Source: Marinomonas sp. MED121
GTDB taxonomy: Bacteria > Pseudomonadota > Gammaproteobacteria > Pseudomonadales > Marinomonadaceae
DNA: 64,000 nucleotides
Direction of reading: 5' to 3'
Assembly: GCF_000153025.1 (NCBI RefSeq)
Contig: NZ_CH672433.1
Coordinates: forward strand, 169,456-233,455
Every line of letters starts with the position of its first letter. The stretch's first letter is position 1. Positions 46,541 to 56,631 of this stretch are shown here, in pieces. The notes below the pieces were generated by a model, which made no database searches, was not told the DNA's origin, and saw only the letters and a program-made list of their open reading frames with translations. A program made the position numbers and the translations under genes.

Positions 46541-47488
46541 ATGTATATAGTAACAGGCGGCGCTGGCTTCATCGGCAGCAATATTATTAAAGCCTTAAAT
46601 GATCGTGGTATTAGCGATATTCTTCTGGTAGACGACCTTACAGACGGCAAAAAATGCATTAACTTAGCAGACCTGAACATTGCTGATTACATGGATATGT
46701 ATGATTTCTTAGAGGCATTAAAAAACAAGACGCTTTCTATAGAAGTCGATGCTATTTTCCATGAGGGTGCTTGTTCAGCAACCACTGAATGGAACGGCAA
46801 GTATGTGATGGATGTAAACTATCAATACTCAAAAGCTGTGCTTGATTATTGCCTAGAACACAAAGTCCCATTTTCTTACGCCTCTTCTGCTTCTGTTTAT
46901 GGCGCAGGTCCTATTTTCAAAGAAGAAAGAAGCCATGAAAAACCATTAAACATGTATGCTTTTTCTAAGTTTCAATTCGATCAATATATTCGTAATGTCC
47001 TCCCTAGTGCTGAATCTCAAATTGTAGGCTTTAGATACTTTAATGTGTATGGCCCAAGAGAGCAGCATAAAGGTAGTATGGCAAGCGTCGCTTTCCACCT
47101 TCGTAATCAAGTACTTGCAGGTGAGAACCCGAAACTATTCGGAGCTTATGATGGCTATGAAGCAGGCGGGCAAAGCCGTGACTTTATCTATGTTGAAGAC
47201 TTAGTAAAAACCAAACTTTGGTTCTTAGATAACCCAGAACAATCAGGTATTTATAATCTAGGAACAGGTCAAGCTGAACCTTTTAAAACCATAGCGACAA
47301 CCGTTATTTCTCACTATGAAAAAGGTGAAATTGAATATATAGATTTCCCCGATCACCTAAAAGGCGCTTACCAAAGTTTTACTCAAGCAGATATCAGTAA
47401 ACTAAGAAAGGCTGGTTACCAAGGTGACTTTAGAGATTTAGCAACCGGTGTGAAAGACTATATGACATGGTTAGATGCTAATGGCTAA
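46541..47488 (+). CDS. hldD: ADP-L-glycero-D-manno-heptose-6-epimerase HldD
   Basis: 315 residues, a short-chain dehydrogenase fold with the NADP site [10 protein letters not shown] at the N-terminus, SSASVYG and the catalytic YAFSK (YxxxK). [12 protein letters not shown] is specific for HldD. It epimerises ADP-D-glycero- to ADP-L-glycero-manno-heptose, the next step after HldE, encoded 1.2 kb away on the opposite strand. It overlaps waaF by 8 bp. Confidence 0.97.
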   Translation: MYIVTGGAGFIGSNIIKALNDRGISDILLVDDLTDGKKCINLADLNIADYMDMYDFLEALKNKTLSIEVDAIFHEGACSATTEWNGKYVMDVNYQYSKAVLDYCLEHKVPFSYASSASVYGAGPIFKEERSHEKPLNMYAFSKFQFDQYIRNVLPSAESQIVGFRYFNVYGPREQHKGSMASVAFHLRNQVLAGENPKLFGAYDGYEAGGQSRDFIYVEDLVKTKLWFLDNPEQSGIYNLGTGQAEPFKTIATTVISHYEKGEIEYIDFPDHLKGAYQSFTQADISKLRKAGYQGDFRDLATGVKDYMTWLDANG

Positions 47489-48497
47489 ATTTTTAATAGT
47501 CGGCCCTTCATGGGTCGGCGACATGGTTATGGCAAATAGCCTCTTTCGTCAGATCAGACAAAATCACCCTGATGCCATTATTGATGTGATAGGTCCAGCT
47601 TGGTCTGCACCTATCTTGGCTCGTATGCCGGAAGTACGAAACGCCATCACCTTACCCACTGCTCATGGGGAATGGGGAATCAGTACACGAAAAAAGCTTG
47701 GACATTCTTTACGTAGTGAAAATTACGATAAAGCCATCGTTCTTCCTAGGTCTTGGAAGTCTGCTTTAGTTCCTTTTTTTGCCAACATCCCCGAAAGAGT
47801 TGGCTTTCATGGAGAGCAAAGGTACTTCACTTTAAATGAGAGAAGAAAGCTTGATAAGGCTAGCTTGGATCAAACAGTAAAACGCTTTACATCGCTCGGG
47901 TTAGATAACCTTGAAGCCTACCCACCTACCTCTGAGAACATGCCTAATCCTAAGCTTGAGGTTGACGAGAAAAACCAAGAAAAGCTATTTAAAGATCTTA
48001 GTCTGCACCCAAATAGACCTGCGATCGGCCTCATGGCTGGCGCAGAGTTTGGCCCATCAAAGCAATGGCCTATTCCCCACTTTCATGAAACAGCAAAGCA
48101 CTTTATAGAAAAAGGCTATCAAATTTGGGTTCTTGGCGGTCCTAGAGATAAGGAAGATGGTGATGGAATTGTTGAAGGATTAGGAGAGCATGCTTTCAAC
48201 TTATGTGGTGAAACTAAACTGGTTGATGCAATCGATTTACTGGCTAAAGCTGAATTTGCTATCAGTAATGATTCTGGATTAATGCATGTAGCCGCCGCTG
48301 TTGGCACTTATGTCCATGGTATTTATGGTTCAACTAGTGAGCAATACACACCGCCATTGACAGATAAAAAGACCATTCACAACTTACATCTGGAGTGTTC
48401 GCCCTGCTTTAAGCGCCAATGCCCTTTAGGACATACAGATTGTCAAAACAAGCTAACACCTGACCTCGTTATCAAACAGATCAATTATTTAAAGTAG
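47481..48497 (+). CDS. waaF: ADP-heptose:LPS heptosyltransferase II WaaF
   Basis: 338 residues, GT9 family. [23 protein letters not shown] is the typical WaaF N-terminus, so the ATG at 47481 is preferred to the one at 47475. The C-terminal donor-site part reads [16 protein letters not shown] and ends with the Cys-rich [18 protein letters not shown] common in WaaF. It adds the second heptose of the LPS inner core at the cytoplasmic face of the membrane. Confidence 0.95.
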   Translation: MAKFLIVGPSWVGDMVMANSLFRQIRQNHPDAIIDVIGPAWSAPILARMPEVRNAITLPTAHGEWGISTRKKLGHSLRSENYDKAIVLPRSWKSALVPFFANIPERVGFHGEQRYFTLNERRKLDKASLDQTVKRFTSLGLDNLEAYPPTSENMPNPKLEVDEKNQEKLFKDLSLHPNRPAIGLMAGAEFGPSKQWPIPHFHETAKHFIEKGYQIWVLGGPRDKEDGDGIVEGLGEHAFNLCGETKLVDAIDLLAKAEFAISNDSGLMHVAAAVGTYVHGIYGSTSEQYTPPLTDKKTIHNLHLECSPCFKRQCPLGHTDCQNKLTPDLVIKQINYLK

Positions 48498-48504
48498 CTA
48501 TTTT

Positions 48505-49290
48505 ATGAAAATTTCTGGAAATATTATTACTCTTAATGAAGAGGCCAACATAGCAGACTGTATTAAAAGTATTAAAAAAGTTTGTGATGAAGTTATAGTG
48601 GTTGATTCTGGTAGCACAGATAGAACCATTGAAATTGCGGAATCTTTAGAAGCAAGAGTCATTCATCAAGCATACCTTGGAGATGGCTTTCAAAAAAACG
48701 TCGCCCTTAAAGAAGTAAAAAATGAGTGGGTACTGAGTTTAGATGCAGATGAAAGGTTGACCGATGAAATGGTTAGAGATATTCAATCAATTGACTTCAA
48801 AAACAGTAAATTTGACGCATTCGCCTTTCGTCGTAAAAATATGATAGGTTCTCGTTGGATTAAACAATGTGGCTGGTATCCAGATTATTGCACACGTCTA
48901 TACAACCATAATAAAACAAAGTTTAAAGAAGTTAAGCAACATTCAAGTGTTCCAGCTTCTTCACTAAAAAAATTCAACTCAGATATCATTCACTTTTCAT
49001 TTAAAAATATTGGAGAGCTTTTTGCTAAGCCAGGTAGGAATTTTAGCGGAAGAGCGGCAAAAATAATGTATGCAAAAGGAAAAAAAGCTAACGCTTTTTC
49101 CCCCTTCTTACATGGGTTAAATGCCTTTATACGTAAATATATTTTTCAAAAAGGTTTTTTAGGTGGAGTTGATGGAATGACTGTGGCTCTAAGTTCAGCA
49201 GTAAATAGTTACCTAAAGTATGCTAAGTTATTAGAGTACCAAAGAGATAAAAGTGTTACAGAGCAAAATGACTTTAAGAACATTTGGTAA
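48505..49290 (+). CDS. Family 2 glycosyltransferase, WaaE/KdtX-like
   Basis: 261 residues, a GT-A glycosyltransferase. The N-terminal IITLNEEANIADCIKSI, the VVDSGSTDRT nucleotide motif and the acidic SLDADERL match the WaaE/KdtX/LgtF type that places glucose on the inner core heptose. The middle CGWYPDYCTRLYN is also typical. It lies 7 bp after waaF. From here on the DNA becomes visibly more AT-rich, which fits an outer core segment that varies between strains. Confidence 0.86.
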   Translation: MKISGNIITLNEEANIADCIKSIKKVCDEVIVVDSGSTDRTIEIAESLEARVIHQAYLGDGFQKNVALKEVKNEWVLSLDADERLTDEMVRDIQSIDFKNSKFDAFAFRRKNMIGSRWIKQCGWYPDYCTRLYNHNKTKFKEVKQHSSVPASSLKKFNSDIIHFSFKNIGELFAKPGRNFSGRAAKIMYAKGKKANAFSPFLHGLNAFIRKYIFQKGFLGGVDGMTVALSSAVNSYLKYAKLLEYQRDKSVTEQNDFKNIW

Positions 49291-49297
49291 TTTAAAT

Positions 49298-50278
49298 ATG
49301 AAGAATATTTTTTTGAGAAATAGGTGTAACTTTGGTGCGCAAATTACATGTTTACCTTTTTTATTTACGTTAAAAGATCAAAAAACCTCCAATGAAATTA
49401 GAGTTATTTATAAAGAGAACTTAGATTTTTTTTATGGGCAGTTTAGTTGGATAGACCATAAAGTACAATCAGACTCCATTTTAACAGATATTAAATATAT
49501 TAGAAAAAGCGAACACTGCATTTCTCTTCGCCCAAATAGCTTTGGCTTGCGTTTGTCTTTTTTTATAAAAAGAGCTAGCCCCAAAGATGCCATTATCAAA
49601 ACCAATAAAAACAACTCTTCCCCTTTACTTAACAAACAAGTTACGTTTTGTGATAGTAAGTATAGAGCGATACATTACCTTGAACTTTCAGATAACCAAT
49701 TATCAAAAGGTGAGCTATCAAAAAGCCTTAAAGCTCCATTTTTATTTGAATCAAAACACTCCAAATTAAATATTAACAAAAACTATATTAATATTTTCAT
49801 CATGGTTGGGGGAGGTGCAGGAGAATTTAAAAAATGGGGAGTTAAAAACTTTATTAAAGTTTGTCAAAATATAGAAAACACTCTTAATCAAAGAGTTATT
49901 ATTCACGCTCTTATTGGACCAGATGAGGATAAAGAAAAAAAATCTCTGTTAAAATCTAAAAAATCAAATGATAGAATTCACATATATGAAAATATAAATA
50001 TTTCTGATATATCAAGACTCTCAATATTATGCGATTTAACTATCGCGAATGATTGTGGCCCCAGTCATGTTGCACAATGTGTACAAAATGGCTTTTTAGG
50101 TATATTTGACAAAGAAAAAAAGGAATGGTTTTATAAAAACTCCCTTTCCACTTGCCTGACACCTTTAAACGGGAATATTTCTGAAATAACGATTCTTAAT
50201 GTGACAGAAGCAGCCTTAGCAATTCTAAAATTAAAAAGAGAGAAAAATATTGAAAGTATTACACATCAATTTGGCTAA
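49298..50278 (+). CDS. Family 9 glycosyltransferase (heptosyltransferase-like)
   Basis: 326 residues from the ATG at 49298, which gives MKNIFLRNRCNFGAQITCLP, the usual GT9 beginning; GTG 49253 and ATG 49268 would overlap the previous gene. The C-terminal half has FIMVGGGAGEFKKWGVKNF and LTIANDCGPSHVAQ, the GT9 donor-binding motifs. The usual Gly-Asp after the first strand is replaced by Gly-Ala (FGAQ), which may alter activity. It is likely to transfer a heptose or other sugar to the LPS core. Codon use is very AT-rich. Confidence 0.75.
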   Translation: MKNIFLRNRCNFGAQITCLPFLFTLKDQKTSNEIRVIYKENLDFFYGQFSWIDHKVQSDSILTDIKYIRKSEHCISLRPNSFGLRLSFFIKRASPKDAIIKTNKNNSSPLLNKQVTFCDSKYRAIHYLELSDNQLSKGELSKSLKAPFLFESKHSKLNINKNYINIFIMVGGGAGEFKKWGVKNFIKVCQNIENTLNQRVIIHALIGPDEDKEKKSLLKSKKSNDRIHIYENINISDISRLSILCDLTIANDCGPSHVAQCVQNGFLGIFDKEKKEWFYKNSLSTCLTPLNGNISEITILNVTEAALAILKLKREKNIESITHQFG

Positions 50279-51284
50279 AGGCTTTCGTGGAGGAGAAAGG
50301 CAAACAGAAATTCTAATTAGGGCTCTCGCAATAAAACCAGAGGTGAAGCAGTCCTTAGCCTGCCGAAAAGACTCAACTTTAAGACAAAATTTATTAAAAA
50401 TTGAAAACCTAGACTTTATCGATGCAGATAATCAAATCCTCGGTCATTTCAAAGCAGCTAAATTTGACATCATGCATGCTCACGACGCAAAAGCAGTCCA
50501 TTGGGCATACTTTCATAATCTTATTACAAACACACCTTATATTATCACTCGAAGAGTTGACCAAATAATTAAAAACAAATGGTTTAATAAAAAAACTTAT
50601 TCAAGTGCCGCTAGCGTGGTTGCTATATCAAGTTTAATACAAACACTCATTAATCAAAAAAATTGGAATAAGAATGTTCGACTAATTCCTAGTGTAATGG
50701 CAGACTTTAAAGTAAACAAAGAAATAACTAAAAACTTTAAGTCAGAATTTGATGGGAAAATCTTAATTGGAAATGCTGGAGCACTTGTAGATAAACATAA
50801 AGGTCAAAGGTTATTAATTGAGGTTGCAAGAAGCTTGAAAGACTCTCATCCTCATTTACAATTTATTTTTTTTGGTCGCGGTACTGATGAAGCTATATTA
50901 AAAGAAGAGTCTAAAGATTTACACAATATTACATGGGCAGGGTTTAAAGAAAATATTGCAGATTATATTGCTGCACTTGATATTTTTGCCTTCCCATCAA
51001 GAAATGAAGGCTTAGGCTCAATCCTTTTAGATGTTATGAATACAGGAGTACCTGTAGTCGCTGCTAACATTGGAGGAATTCCAGATATAGTCATCAATAA
51101 TAAAACTGGGCTTTTATTTGAAGTTAATAATGCTAAGTCACTGGAAAACACTTTACTGGAAATGATCAATTCTCCAGAAAAGCAAAATGAGTACATACTA
51201 AATGCTAAAAGCCAATTAGTTCAATACTCTCCTAATATGATGGCGAATTCATACTTAGATCTCTATGAGCAGCTTATTTACTAA
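50250..51284 (+). CDS. Family 4 glycosyltransferase
   Basis: 344 residues with a GT-B fold. MKVLHINLAKGFRGGERQTE starts the acceptor domain. The donor domain has IGNAGALVDKHKGQ, FFGRGTDE and the E-x7-E motif FAFPSRNEGLGSILLD. The start is a TTG at 50250, inside the end of the previous gene (29-bp overlap), with AGAGAG upstream. It probably extends the LPS outer core. Convergent with the GT90 gene (11-bp tail overlap). Confidence 0.85.
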   Translation: MKVLHINLAKGFRGGERQTEILIRALAIKPEVKQSLACRKDSTLRQNLLKIENLDFIDADNQILGHFKAAKFDIMHAHDAKAVHWAYFHNLITNTPYIITRRVDQIIKNKWFNKKTYSSAASVVAISSLIQTLINQKNWNKNVRLIPSVMADFKVNKEITKNFKSEFDGKILIGNAGALVDKHKGQRLLIEVARSLKDSHPHLQFIFFGRGTDEAILKEESKDLHNITWAGFKENIADYIAALDIFAFPSRNEGLGSILLDVMNTGVPVVAANIGGIPDIVINNKTGLLFEVNNAKSLENTLLEMINSPEKQNEYILNAKSQLVQYSPNMMANSYLDLYEQLIY

Positions 51285-52218
51285 GCTGCTTAGACTGGGA
51301 AAAATACTTTTCAGCAACAAGTATCCCTATTACTTCCTCTCTTTTTTTATTTAAGAATTGTTTAGTATAGCCTTGAGCATTTTGAATAATTTCTAGGGCC
51401 TTGTCTGTGTTCTTATTATAAAATTCAATCTTTTCTTCTAGATCACTAAAGTCATCTTTAAGTTCAACATAGTGAACTCCTGCTTTTAACCTACCTTCCA
51501 TATACCAAGTTTCATACCTTGGCTTACGCATAAAACAAACTGAGTTCGATGACATTATCCATTTCAAATTTGTGGCAACATCTTTACCTTCAACACTGAC
51601 TATATATTTATATTGAAGTTGATCATCAACTGATAAAAAACCTTTATAGCTTTCCGCATAAGGTTTTTTATCATCACAATGCCCAATATCACACAGTTTA
51701 TTAGCATGAAATCTATCAACCAAAATAATACGATGCTCTTGATGAATATGTCCTCGCCAAACAGCCATCTCCTTTTTATGCTCAAATTTAGTTTTATCGT
51801 TAACAAATTGATAGTGTCTAATTGAATTAAGCTTTAATAGGATAGAATTTTGATTCTTACTTGAAATAGGTCTACTTTTTAAAAAGCTTGGAAAATTTGG
51901 AACATGAATAACATCACCAAACAAGAAGTCAAACTTAAATTCTTTTGAAAAATAACGAACGACTTTTTTAGTATCTGCATAGTATGCAAAACTTTTCGTT
52001 TTTTTAAACTCTGCTATTTTGACTGAGTTTTCAGAAACAAAAAAATCGCTCTGATCTTTGCAATAATAATTAACTCTATCTAAGATACATGCATCTTTTT
52101 TAAAGTCAGAATAATCAGATTCATTAAACTTTCTAATAGGTAAATTAATATTAATAGTTTCACTAAAATAATAACGTATCTTATTTAGCCTTTGTTTAAG
52201 GTAAGCAATATTTTTCAT
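51274..52218 (-). CDS. Family 90 glycosyltransferase-like protein (CAP10/LpsA type)
   Basis: 314 residues from the ATG at 52218 (GTG 52224 also possible). Motifs of the GT90 family are visible: KKEMAVWRGHIHQEHR, VEGKDVATNLKWIMSSNS and RPRYETW-like KPRYETWYMEGRLKAGVHY. GT90 members include xylosyl/glucosyltransferases of capsule and LPS such as LpsA. It is the only core transferase here on the minus strand, and its 3' end overlaps the end of the family 4 gene. Very AT-rich, suggesting gain by transfer. Confidence 0.8.
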   Translation of the reverse strand: MKNIAYLKQRLNKIRYYFSETININLPIRKFNESDYSDFKKDACILDRVNYYCKDQSDFFVSENSVKIAEFKKTKSFAYYADTKKVVRYFSKEFKFDFLFGDVIHVPNFPSFLKSRPISSKNQNSILLKLNSIRHYQFVNDKTKFEHKKEMAVWRGHIHQEHRIILVDRFHANKLCDIGHCDDKKPYAESYKGFLSVDDQLQYKYIVSVEGKDVATNLKWIMSSNSVCFMRKPRYETWYMEGRLKAGVHYVELKDDFSDLEEKIEFYNKNTDKALEIIQNAQGYTKQFLNKKREEVIGILVAEKYFSQSKQLSK

Positions 52219-52232
52219 AAACACTCTTAGAT

Positions 52233-53402
52233 TTAGCTATCAATGCCAAACAGGTCACGAGTATAAACTTTATCAATTACGTCTGAAATATCATCAGTAA
52301 CACGATTCGCAACGATTACATCACTCATTTTTTTAAAGTCATTTAAATCATTTATGACTTTAGAGTTAAAAAAGCTATCTTCAGGTAGTGCAGGTTCGTA
52401 AATAATCACTTCCACCCCTTTCGCTTTAATACGTTTCATTACACCTTGAATCGCTGACGCCCTAAAGTTATCTGAATCAACCTTCATCACAAGTCGATAA
52501 ATACCCACCACTTTGGGTTGACGTTTTAGAATCGCCTTAGCAATAAAGTCTTTTCTTGTGCTGTTTGCATCAACAATGGCTCCAATAATGTTATTAGGCA
52601 CCTTTTGATAGTTAGCAAGTAACTGTTTAGTATCTTTTGGCAAACAGTAGCCACCATAACCAAAAGAAGGGTTATTGTAGTGAGAGCCAATTCTTGGATC
52701 TAAACCTACACCATCGATAATCTGCTTTGAATCCAATTCATGTGCTTCAGCATAGCTGTCCAGTTCATTAAAGAAAGCAACTCGCATGGCTAAATAGGTA
52801 TTGGCAAATAGCTTTATCGCTTCTGCTTCGGTGGAGTCAGTAACCAAAATATCGATCTTGTCTTTAATTGCGCCTTCTGCTAAAAGATTTGCAAAAGTCT
52901 GTGCCCTTTTAGATTGCTCACCAACTATAATACGAGAAGGATACAAATTATCATGCAAGGCCTTACCCTCCCTTAAAAATTCAGGAGAGAAGATAATATT
53001 GTCGGTATTAAATTTTTCTTTCATTGAAGAGGTAAAACCAACTGGAACGGTTGACTTAATTACCATACAAGCGTCTGGGCTTATTTCCAACACATCTTGA
53101 ATAACTGACTCAACATGTGAGGTATTAAAGTAATTGGTATCAGGGTCGTAATCGGTTGGTGTCGCAATAATGATAAAATCTGCATTTTGAAAGGCTTGCT
53201 TTTTATCTAATGTCGCCACAAAGTTCAGTTTTTCTTCTTTCAAAAAGCGCTCAATATCTTGATCTGAGATAGGTGATATCTTGCTGTTTAGCATGTCCAC
53301 TTTTTCTGGAATAATGTCTAAAGCTACCACCTCATTATTTTGAGCCAGCAATAAAGCATTTGAAATACCAACATAACCTGTGCCTGCAACCGCAATTTTC
53401 AT
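52233..53402 (-). CDS. ugd: UDP-glucose 6-dehydrogenase
   Basis: 389 residues with the NAD site [12 protein letters not shown] and the catalytic cysteine in [15 protein letters not shown]. It oxidises UDP-glucose to UDP-glucuronate for surface polysaccharide or lipid A modification. The ATG at 53402 is preferred, with AAGGA 7 nt upstream; a GTG at 53420 would extend it. It ends 15 bp before the GT90 gene starts, so the two are probably one operon, and a uronic acid in the LPS core is a fair guess. Confidence 0.94.
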   Translation of the reverse strand: MKIAVAGTGYVGISNALLLAQNNEVVALDIIPEKVDMLNSKISPISDQDIERFLKEEKLNFVATLDKKQAFQNADFIIIATPTDYDPDTNYFNTSHVESVIQDVLEISPDACMVIKSTVPVGFTSSMKEKFNTDNIIFSPEFLREGKALHDNLYPSRIIVGEQSKRAQTFANLLAEGAIKDKIDILVTDSTEAEAIKLFANTYLAMRVAFFNELDSYAEAHELDSKQIIDGVGLDPRIGSHYNNPSFGYGGYCLPKDTKQLLANYQKVPNNIIGAIVDANSTRKDFIAKAILKRQPKVVGIYRLVMKVDSDNFRASAIQGVMKRIKAKGVEVIIYEPALPEDSFFNSKVINDLNDFKKMSDVIVANRVTDDISDVIDKVYTRDLFGIDS

Positions 53403-53616
53403 TCTGCATCCTTCACACACTTAAATGAAGAAACAATTAAGCGCTAAAATTATTAATTAATGGAGGGATTATAAGCATTCTAAACGCTTCATTCTATCAA
53501 ATTCTGAAGCAACAGCTTCTTTGATCTAAGTAAACAAAGAATAAGCGTTTCAAAAAAACACAAGCTTAGTTACTAACTTAGGAGTACTCTCAAGTAAGTC
53601 TTAAAGGAGATGTATT

Positions 53617-53934
53617 ATGAAATTTGAACTTGTTGATCGCCAAGGTTACATTCCAGATTTAAATTACGGAGACCAGGGAAAGGAGCTATCTTGCTTTATC
53701 CCAAATGATTATAAGTGGGAGCAGGTATCTTTCGAAAATGGCGAAGGAGAAGCTAGAATAGAAGGCCATACTTGGCACTTTTTCTTTACCCAAGAAGGTA
53801 TTGGGATTCAGCTAATAGACGGTATAGTCACAGCTAAAGAAGCGGATTTATTTCTTCACTTGGTAAAAGAACATATCTTTGGTGAAAAGACCCAAGAGGT
53901 TCAAATTTTTATCGCTGGAGTGACACCGAAGTAA
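53617..53934 (+). CDS. Hypothetical small protein
   Basis: 105 residues, acidic, without signal peptide or membrane helix. I do not recognise it. It looks like a compact alpha/beta domain with many aromatic residues (WHFFFTQEGIGIQLIDG in the middle). AAAGGAGATG lies 6 nt before the ATG, a strong ribosome site, and the frame has no weak codons, so it is very likely real. It stands alone between ugd (divergent) and sseA (convergent). A 12-bp-stem terminator follows. Confidence 0.72.
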   Translation: MKFELVDRQGYIPDLNYGDQGKELSCFIPNDYKWEQVSFENGEGEARIEGHTWHFFFTQEGIGIQLIDGIVTAKEADLFLHLVKEHIFGEKTQEVQIFIAGVTPK

Positions 53935-53991
53935 GCTATATTCGACATAGATATCAAGTTAAATAGTTTTAGCTTTTATCTAATGAATCAT

Positions 53992-54034
53992 AAATAGATG
54001 AGAGACGCCTTATTACATCGTTTCTCATCTATTT
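53992..54034. terminator. Bidirectional terminator between the small protein gene and sseA
   Basis: A perfect 12-bp stem AAATAGATGAGA / TCTCATCTATTT with a 19-base loop. Both flanks are A/T-rich though the T runs are short. It sits between convergent genes. Confidence 0.65.
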
Positions 54035-54047
54035 AATGAGTAAGCTT

Positions 54048-54902
54048 TTATTCTGTTTGCTCAGACATGAGCCTTAACATACGTTTTGACCATAAACTCC
54101 AAGAGCCTACAAAAACTCTTTTATCTTCTAACCCTGCTTCAACACTAGCCAATACATTATGACAAGCCGTGACACCTGAACCGCAATAATGTACTAACTC
54201 AATATTTTCTTTTAAAGATTGAAACTCAGAGCTTAATTCCTTAGACGCTAAAAACAATCCATCTTTGTTTAGATTGTTTGCGAAGGGTCTATTTATCGCT
54301 CCGGGAATATGACCAGCCAATGGATCCATTGTTTCATTTTGACCTTCGTATCTATCACTTGCCCTAGCATCCACCAGCTGAAAGATTTCAGCTTCCATAT
54401 TTTCAAGCACGTCTTCTTCACTGACAGCCCATGGAAAGTGTACGTCTATTCTGTTCGCTGTAGCTTGAGGAAAAGCCGCATTAGACTCTAATTCTCCTCC
54501 TACTGACAACCAAGCTTGAATACCACCATCAAGCACTCTTGTTTCAATGCCATTTTGGCTTAACATCCACCAAGCTCTAGCGGCAATAGCACCAGCCATA
54601 TCATCATATACAATGACTTTAGAATCTGAATCAATACCAAGTGACTGTATAAAAGCACTAAAATCAGTGTTTGCAGGCAGTGGGTGTCGCCCACTAAATT
54701 CCGTTTCTGGGGAGGCTAAATCGTGATGAAGATCAATAAAAATAGCCCCTGGAATATGGCCTGAATCATACTCCTTTTTCCCTTTAGCTAAATCAGTTAA
54801 ATAAAATCGACTATCTAATATAATTAAATCTTGATTATCAGATTCTTTAAGCAAGTCTTTTGCAGAAATAAGTGTTTGCATCCTCTCCCCTATTGGCACC
54901 AT
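54048..54902 (-). CDS. sseA: Thiosulfate/3-mercaptopyruvate sulfurtransferase
   Basis: 284 residues with two rhodanese domains. The C-terminal one carries the active cysteine loop CGSGVTA, the form typical of 3-mercaptopyruvate sulfurtransferase (SseA). The N-terminal domain has LDSRFYLTD and HIPGAIFIDLHHDLA. The start at 54902 or the next ATG at 54881 (preceded closely by GGGGAGAGG) could be used. It starts 5 bp after the HDOD gene ends and is likely co-transcribed with it. Confidence 0.9.
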   Translation of the reverse strand: MVPIGERMQTLISAKDLLKESDNQDLIILDSRFYLTDLAKGKKEYDSGHIPGAIFIDLHHDLASPETEFSGRHPLPANTDFSAFIQSLGIDSDSKVIVYDDMAGAIAARAWWMLSQNGIETRVLDGGIQAWLSVGGELESNAAFPQATANRIDVHFPWAVSEEDVLENMEAEIFQLVDARASDRYEGQNETMDPLAGHIPGAINRPFANNLNKDGLFLASKELSSEFQSLKENIELVHYCGSGVTACHNVLASVEAGLEDKRVFVGSWSLWSKRMLRLMSEQTE

Positions 54903-54907
54903 TTTAA

Positions 54908-55735
54908 TTAATTTAGTAGCTCATCTAAGCCTGAAATTTCAACAAAAATACTATCAAGATGACATTCCATTAATTGATGGGTCACCTGAATTTCATTAGC
55001 AACTTCATGTGGAAAACCTAGCATAATAGTATCAAAATCACTGCCTTTGAGATTCTCTTCAGCAAGATATCTTGCTAAATTTAAGATATAGGCAAGGCGT
55101 GACTCTTCTGCTAAATTTTTAGGATCTTGGTACGCATTGATCGCTTGACTTAATACTTCAGGAAACTGCCATTTTTCAATGAGTTTTGAAGCAAGCTTTC
55201 CGCTTGAAAAACCTAAAACATCCAGCTCAGCTTGATATATTTTAAGACCTGCATCAACTTTTTCTTTAATTGAAATGGAAGAAGAAGGTGCACCCATTAC
55301 AATTAACAAATTCCCTATTGTTGATAATAGGCCTGCGGTAAAGGCGGTATCAGGGTCAGATTCCTCTGTCAAAATGGCTAACTCTTTGGCTATGCCCGCA
55401 ATATATATGGACTCTTGCCAAAATTTCTTCATATCCATTCCAACAACATGCTGGATACTACTTGTTAACCCAGAGGCCACTACGATATTTTTTAACTTAG
55501 CCATTCCAATCATAACAACCGCTTCATCAATTGAAGCGATTTTACGATTCAAACCAAAATGAGCTGAATTAACAATTTTTAAAACTTTTAACGAAATCGC
55601 CTGATCTTTGGCGACATCACTTGCCACTGCATTCAAGTCAATATCAGGATCATTCAGCTCCATAATAAGAGTTTGTACAACTTCAGGCACCATAGGCAGC
55701 TGTTCTATCTGATCGAATAAATCTGAAATTTGCAT
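54908..55735 (-). CDS. HDOD domain signalling protein
   Basis: 275 residues, a single HDOD domain (about 10-210): LPMVPEVVQTLIMELNDPDIDL, KVLKIVNSAHFGLNRKIASI and AVVMIG. HDOD proteins are related to HD-GYP phosphodiesterases but lack the metal-binding His-Asp pair, so they act by protein contacts in signalling. The partner is unknown. It is first of two genes with sseA and divergent from tlyA. Confidence 0.9.
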   Translation of the reverse strand: MQISDLFDQIEQLPMVPEVVQTLIMELNDPDIDLNAVASDVAKDQAISLKVLKIVNSAHFGLNRKIASIDEAVVMIGMAKLKNIVVASGLTSSIQHVVGMDMKKFWQESIYIAGIAKELAILTEESDPDTAFTAGLLSTIGNLLIVMGAPSSSISIKEKVDAGLKIYQAELDVLGFSSGKLASKLIEKWQFPEVLSQAINAYQDPKNLAEESRLAYILNLARYLAEENLKGSDFDTIMLGFPHEVANEIQVTHQLMECHLDSIFVEISGLDELLN

Positions 55736-55860
55736 AATATGCCTCTTAAACTTCCATATATCCCCTATTTTATGCCTTCAACAATCAGGATGTAAGCCTA
55801 TGGTTAATTTTACTTATTTGATAAGATCACAGGCTTAATTAATCCACTTAAGTCCATCTA

Positions 55861-56625
55861 ATGATTCGAATTGATCAACTACTTACTCAAAAGCAATTAT
55901 GTAAATCTCGTGCTCAAGCCCAAGCCTTTATAAAAGGAAATAAGGTCTCGATATTACTTAATGGTCAATGGCAAATCGCTAACAAAGCCAGTTTAAAAGT
56001 TGTACAAGATACCGAAGTCAAACTGACGCTTGATGCTTCTGATCGCTATGTTTCAAGAGGAGCCTTAAAATTAGAAGGTGCGCTTAAACATTCGAAACTG
56101 GATATTTCGAACTTTAATGTTCTCGATGTTGGTCAATCAACAGGCGGCTTTACCGATTGCGCTTTACAAGCAGGAGCAAAGAAAGTCGTAGGGATAGAAG
56201 TTGGCCATGACCAACTTGATTCTAGGTTAAAAGAGAACCCTAATGTCATTTGCATCGAAGGCGTCAACGCTCGTAACTTAAGTAAACAAGATCTAGGTGT
56301 TCACTTACCAGATACAGGGTTTGACCTCATTGTTATGGATGTATCTTTTATTTCACAAACCAAAATACTGCAAAACTTTCCAGCCCTGCTAAAACAAGGC
56401 GGACACCTTATTACATTAATCAAACCACAATTTGAAGTTGGCAAACAGGCTATTGGCAAAGGCGGTATCGTCAAAGATCTTAAAGCCGTCAGTGAACTAG
56501 AAGAAAAAATGACAAAGCTTATTCAAGATCTTGGCTTTACCCTACATTGTTATATTGAAAGCACAATAAAAGGTGGGGATGGCAACCAAGAATACCTTGT
56601 ATGGGCTAGTTTAGAGGCACACTAA
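55861..56625 (+). CDS. tlyA: TlyA family 16S/23S rRNA 2'-O-methyltransferase
   Basis: 254 residues: an N-terminal S4 RNA-binding domain (RIDQLLTQKQLCKSRAQAQAFI) followed by an FtsJ-type SAM methyltransferase with DVGQSTGGFTDC (motif I), MDVSFISQTKIL and LIKPQFEVGK. TlyA methylates riboses in the ribosomal RNAs and affects capreomycin response. In some bacteria the name is attached to a haemolysin, which is not supported here. It ends 6 bp from the convergent MATE gene. Confidence 0.9.
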   Translation: MIRIDQLLTQKQLCKSRAQAQAFIKGNKVSILLNGQWQIANKASLKVVQDTEVKLTLDASDRYVSRGALKLEGALKHSKLDISNFNVLDVGQSTGGFTDCALQAGAKKVVGIEVGHDQLDSRLKENPNVICIEGVNARNLSKQDLGVHLPDTGFDLIVMDVSFISQTKILQNFPALLKQGGHLITLIKPQFEVGKQAIGKGGIVKDLKAVSELEEKMTKLIQDLGFTLHCYIESTIKGGDGNQEYLVWASLEAH

Positions 56626-56631
56626 GCGCAC

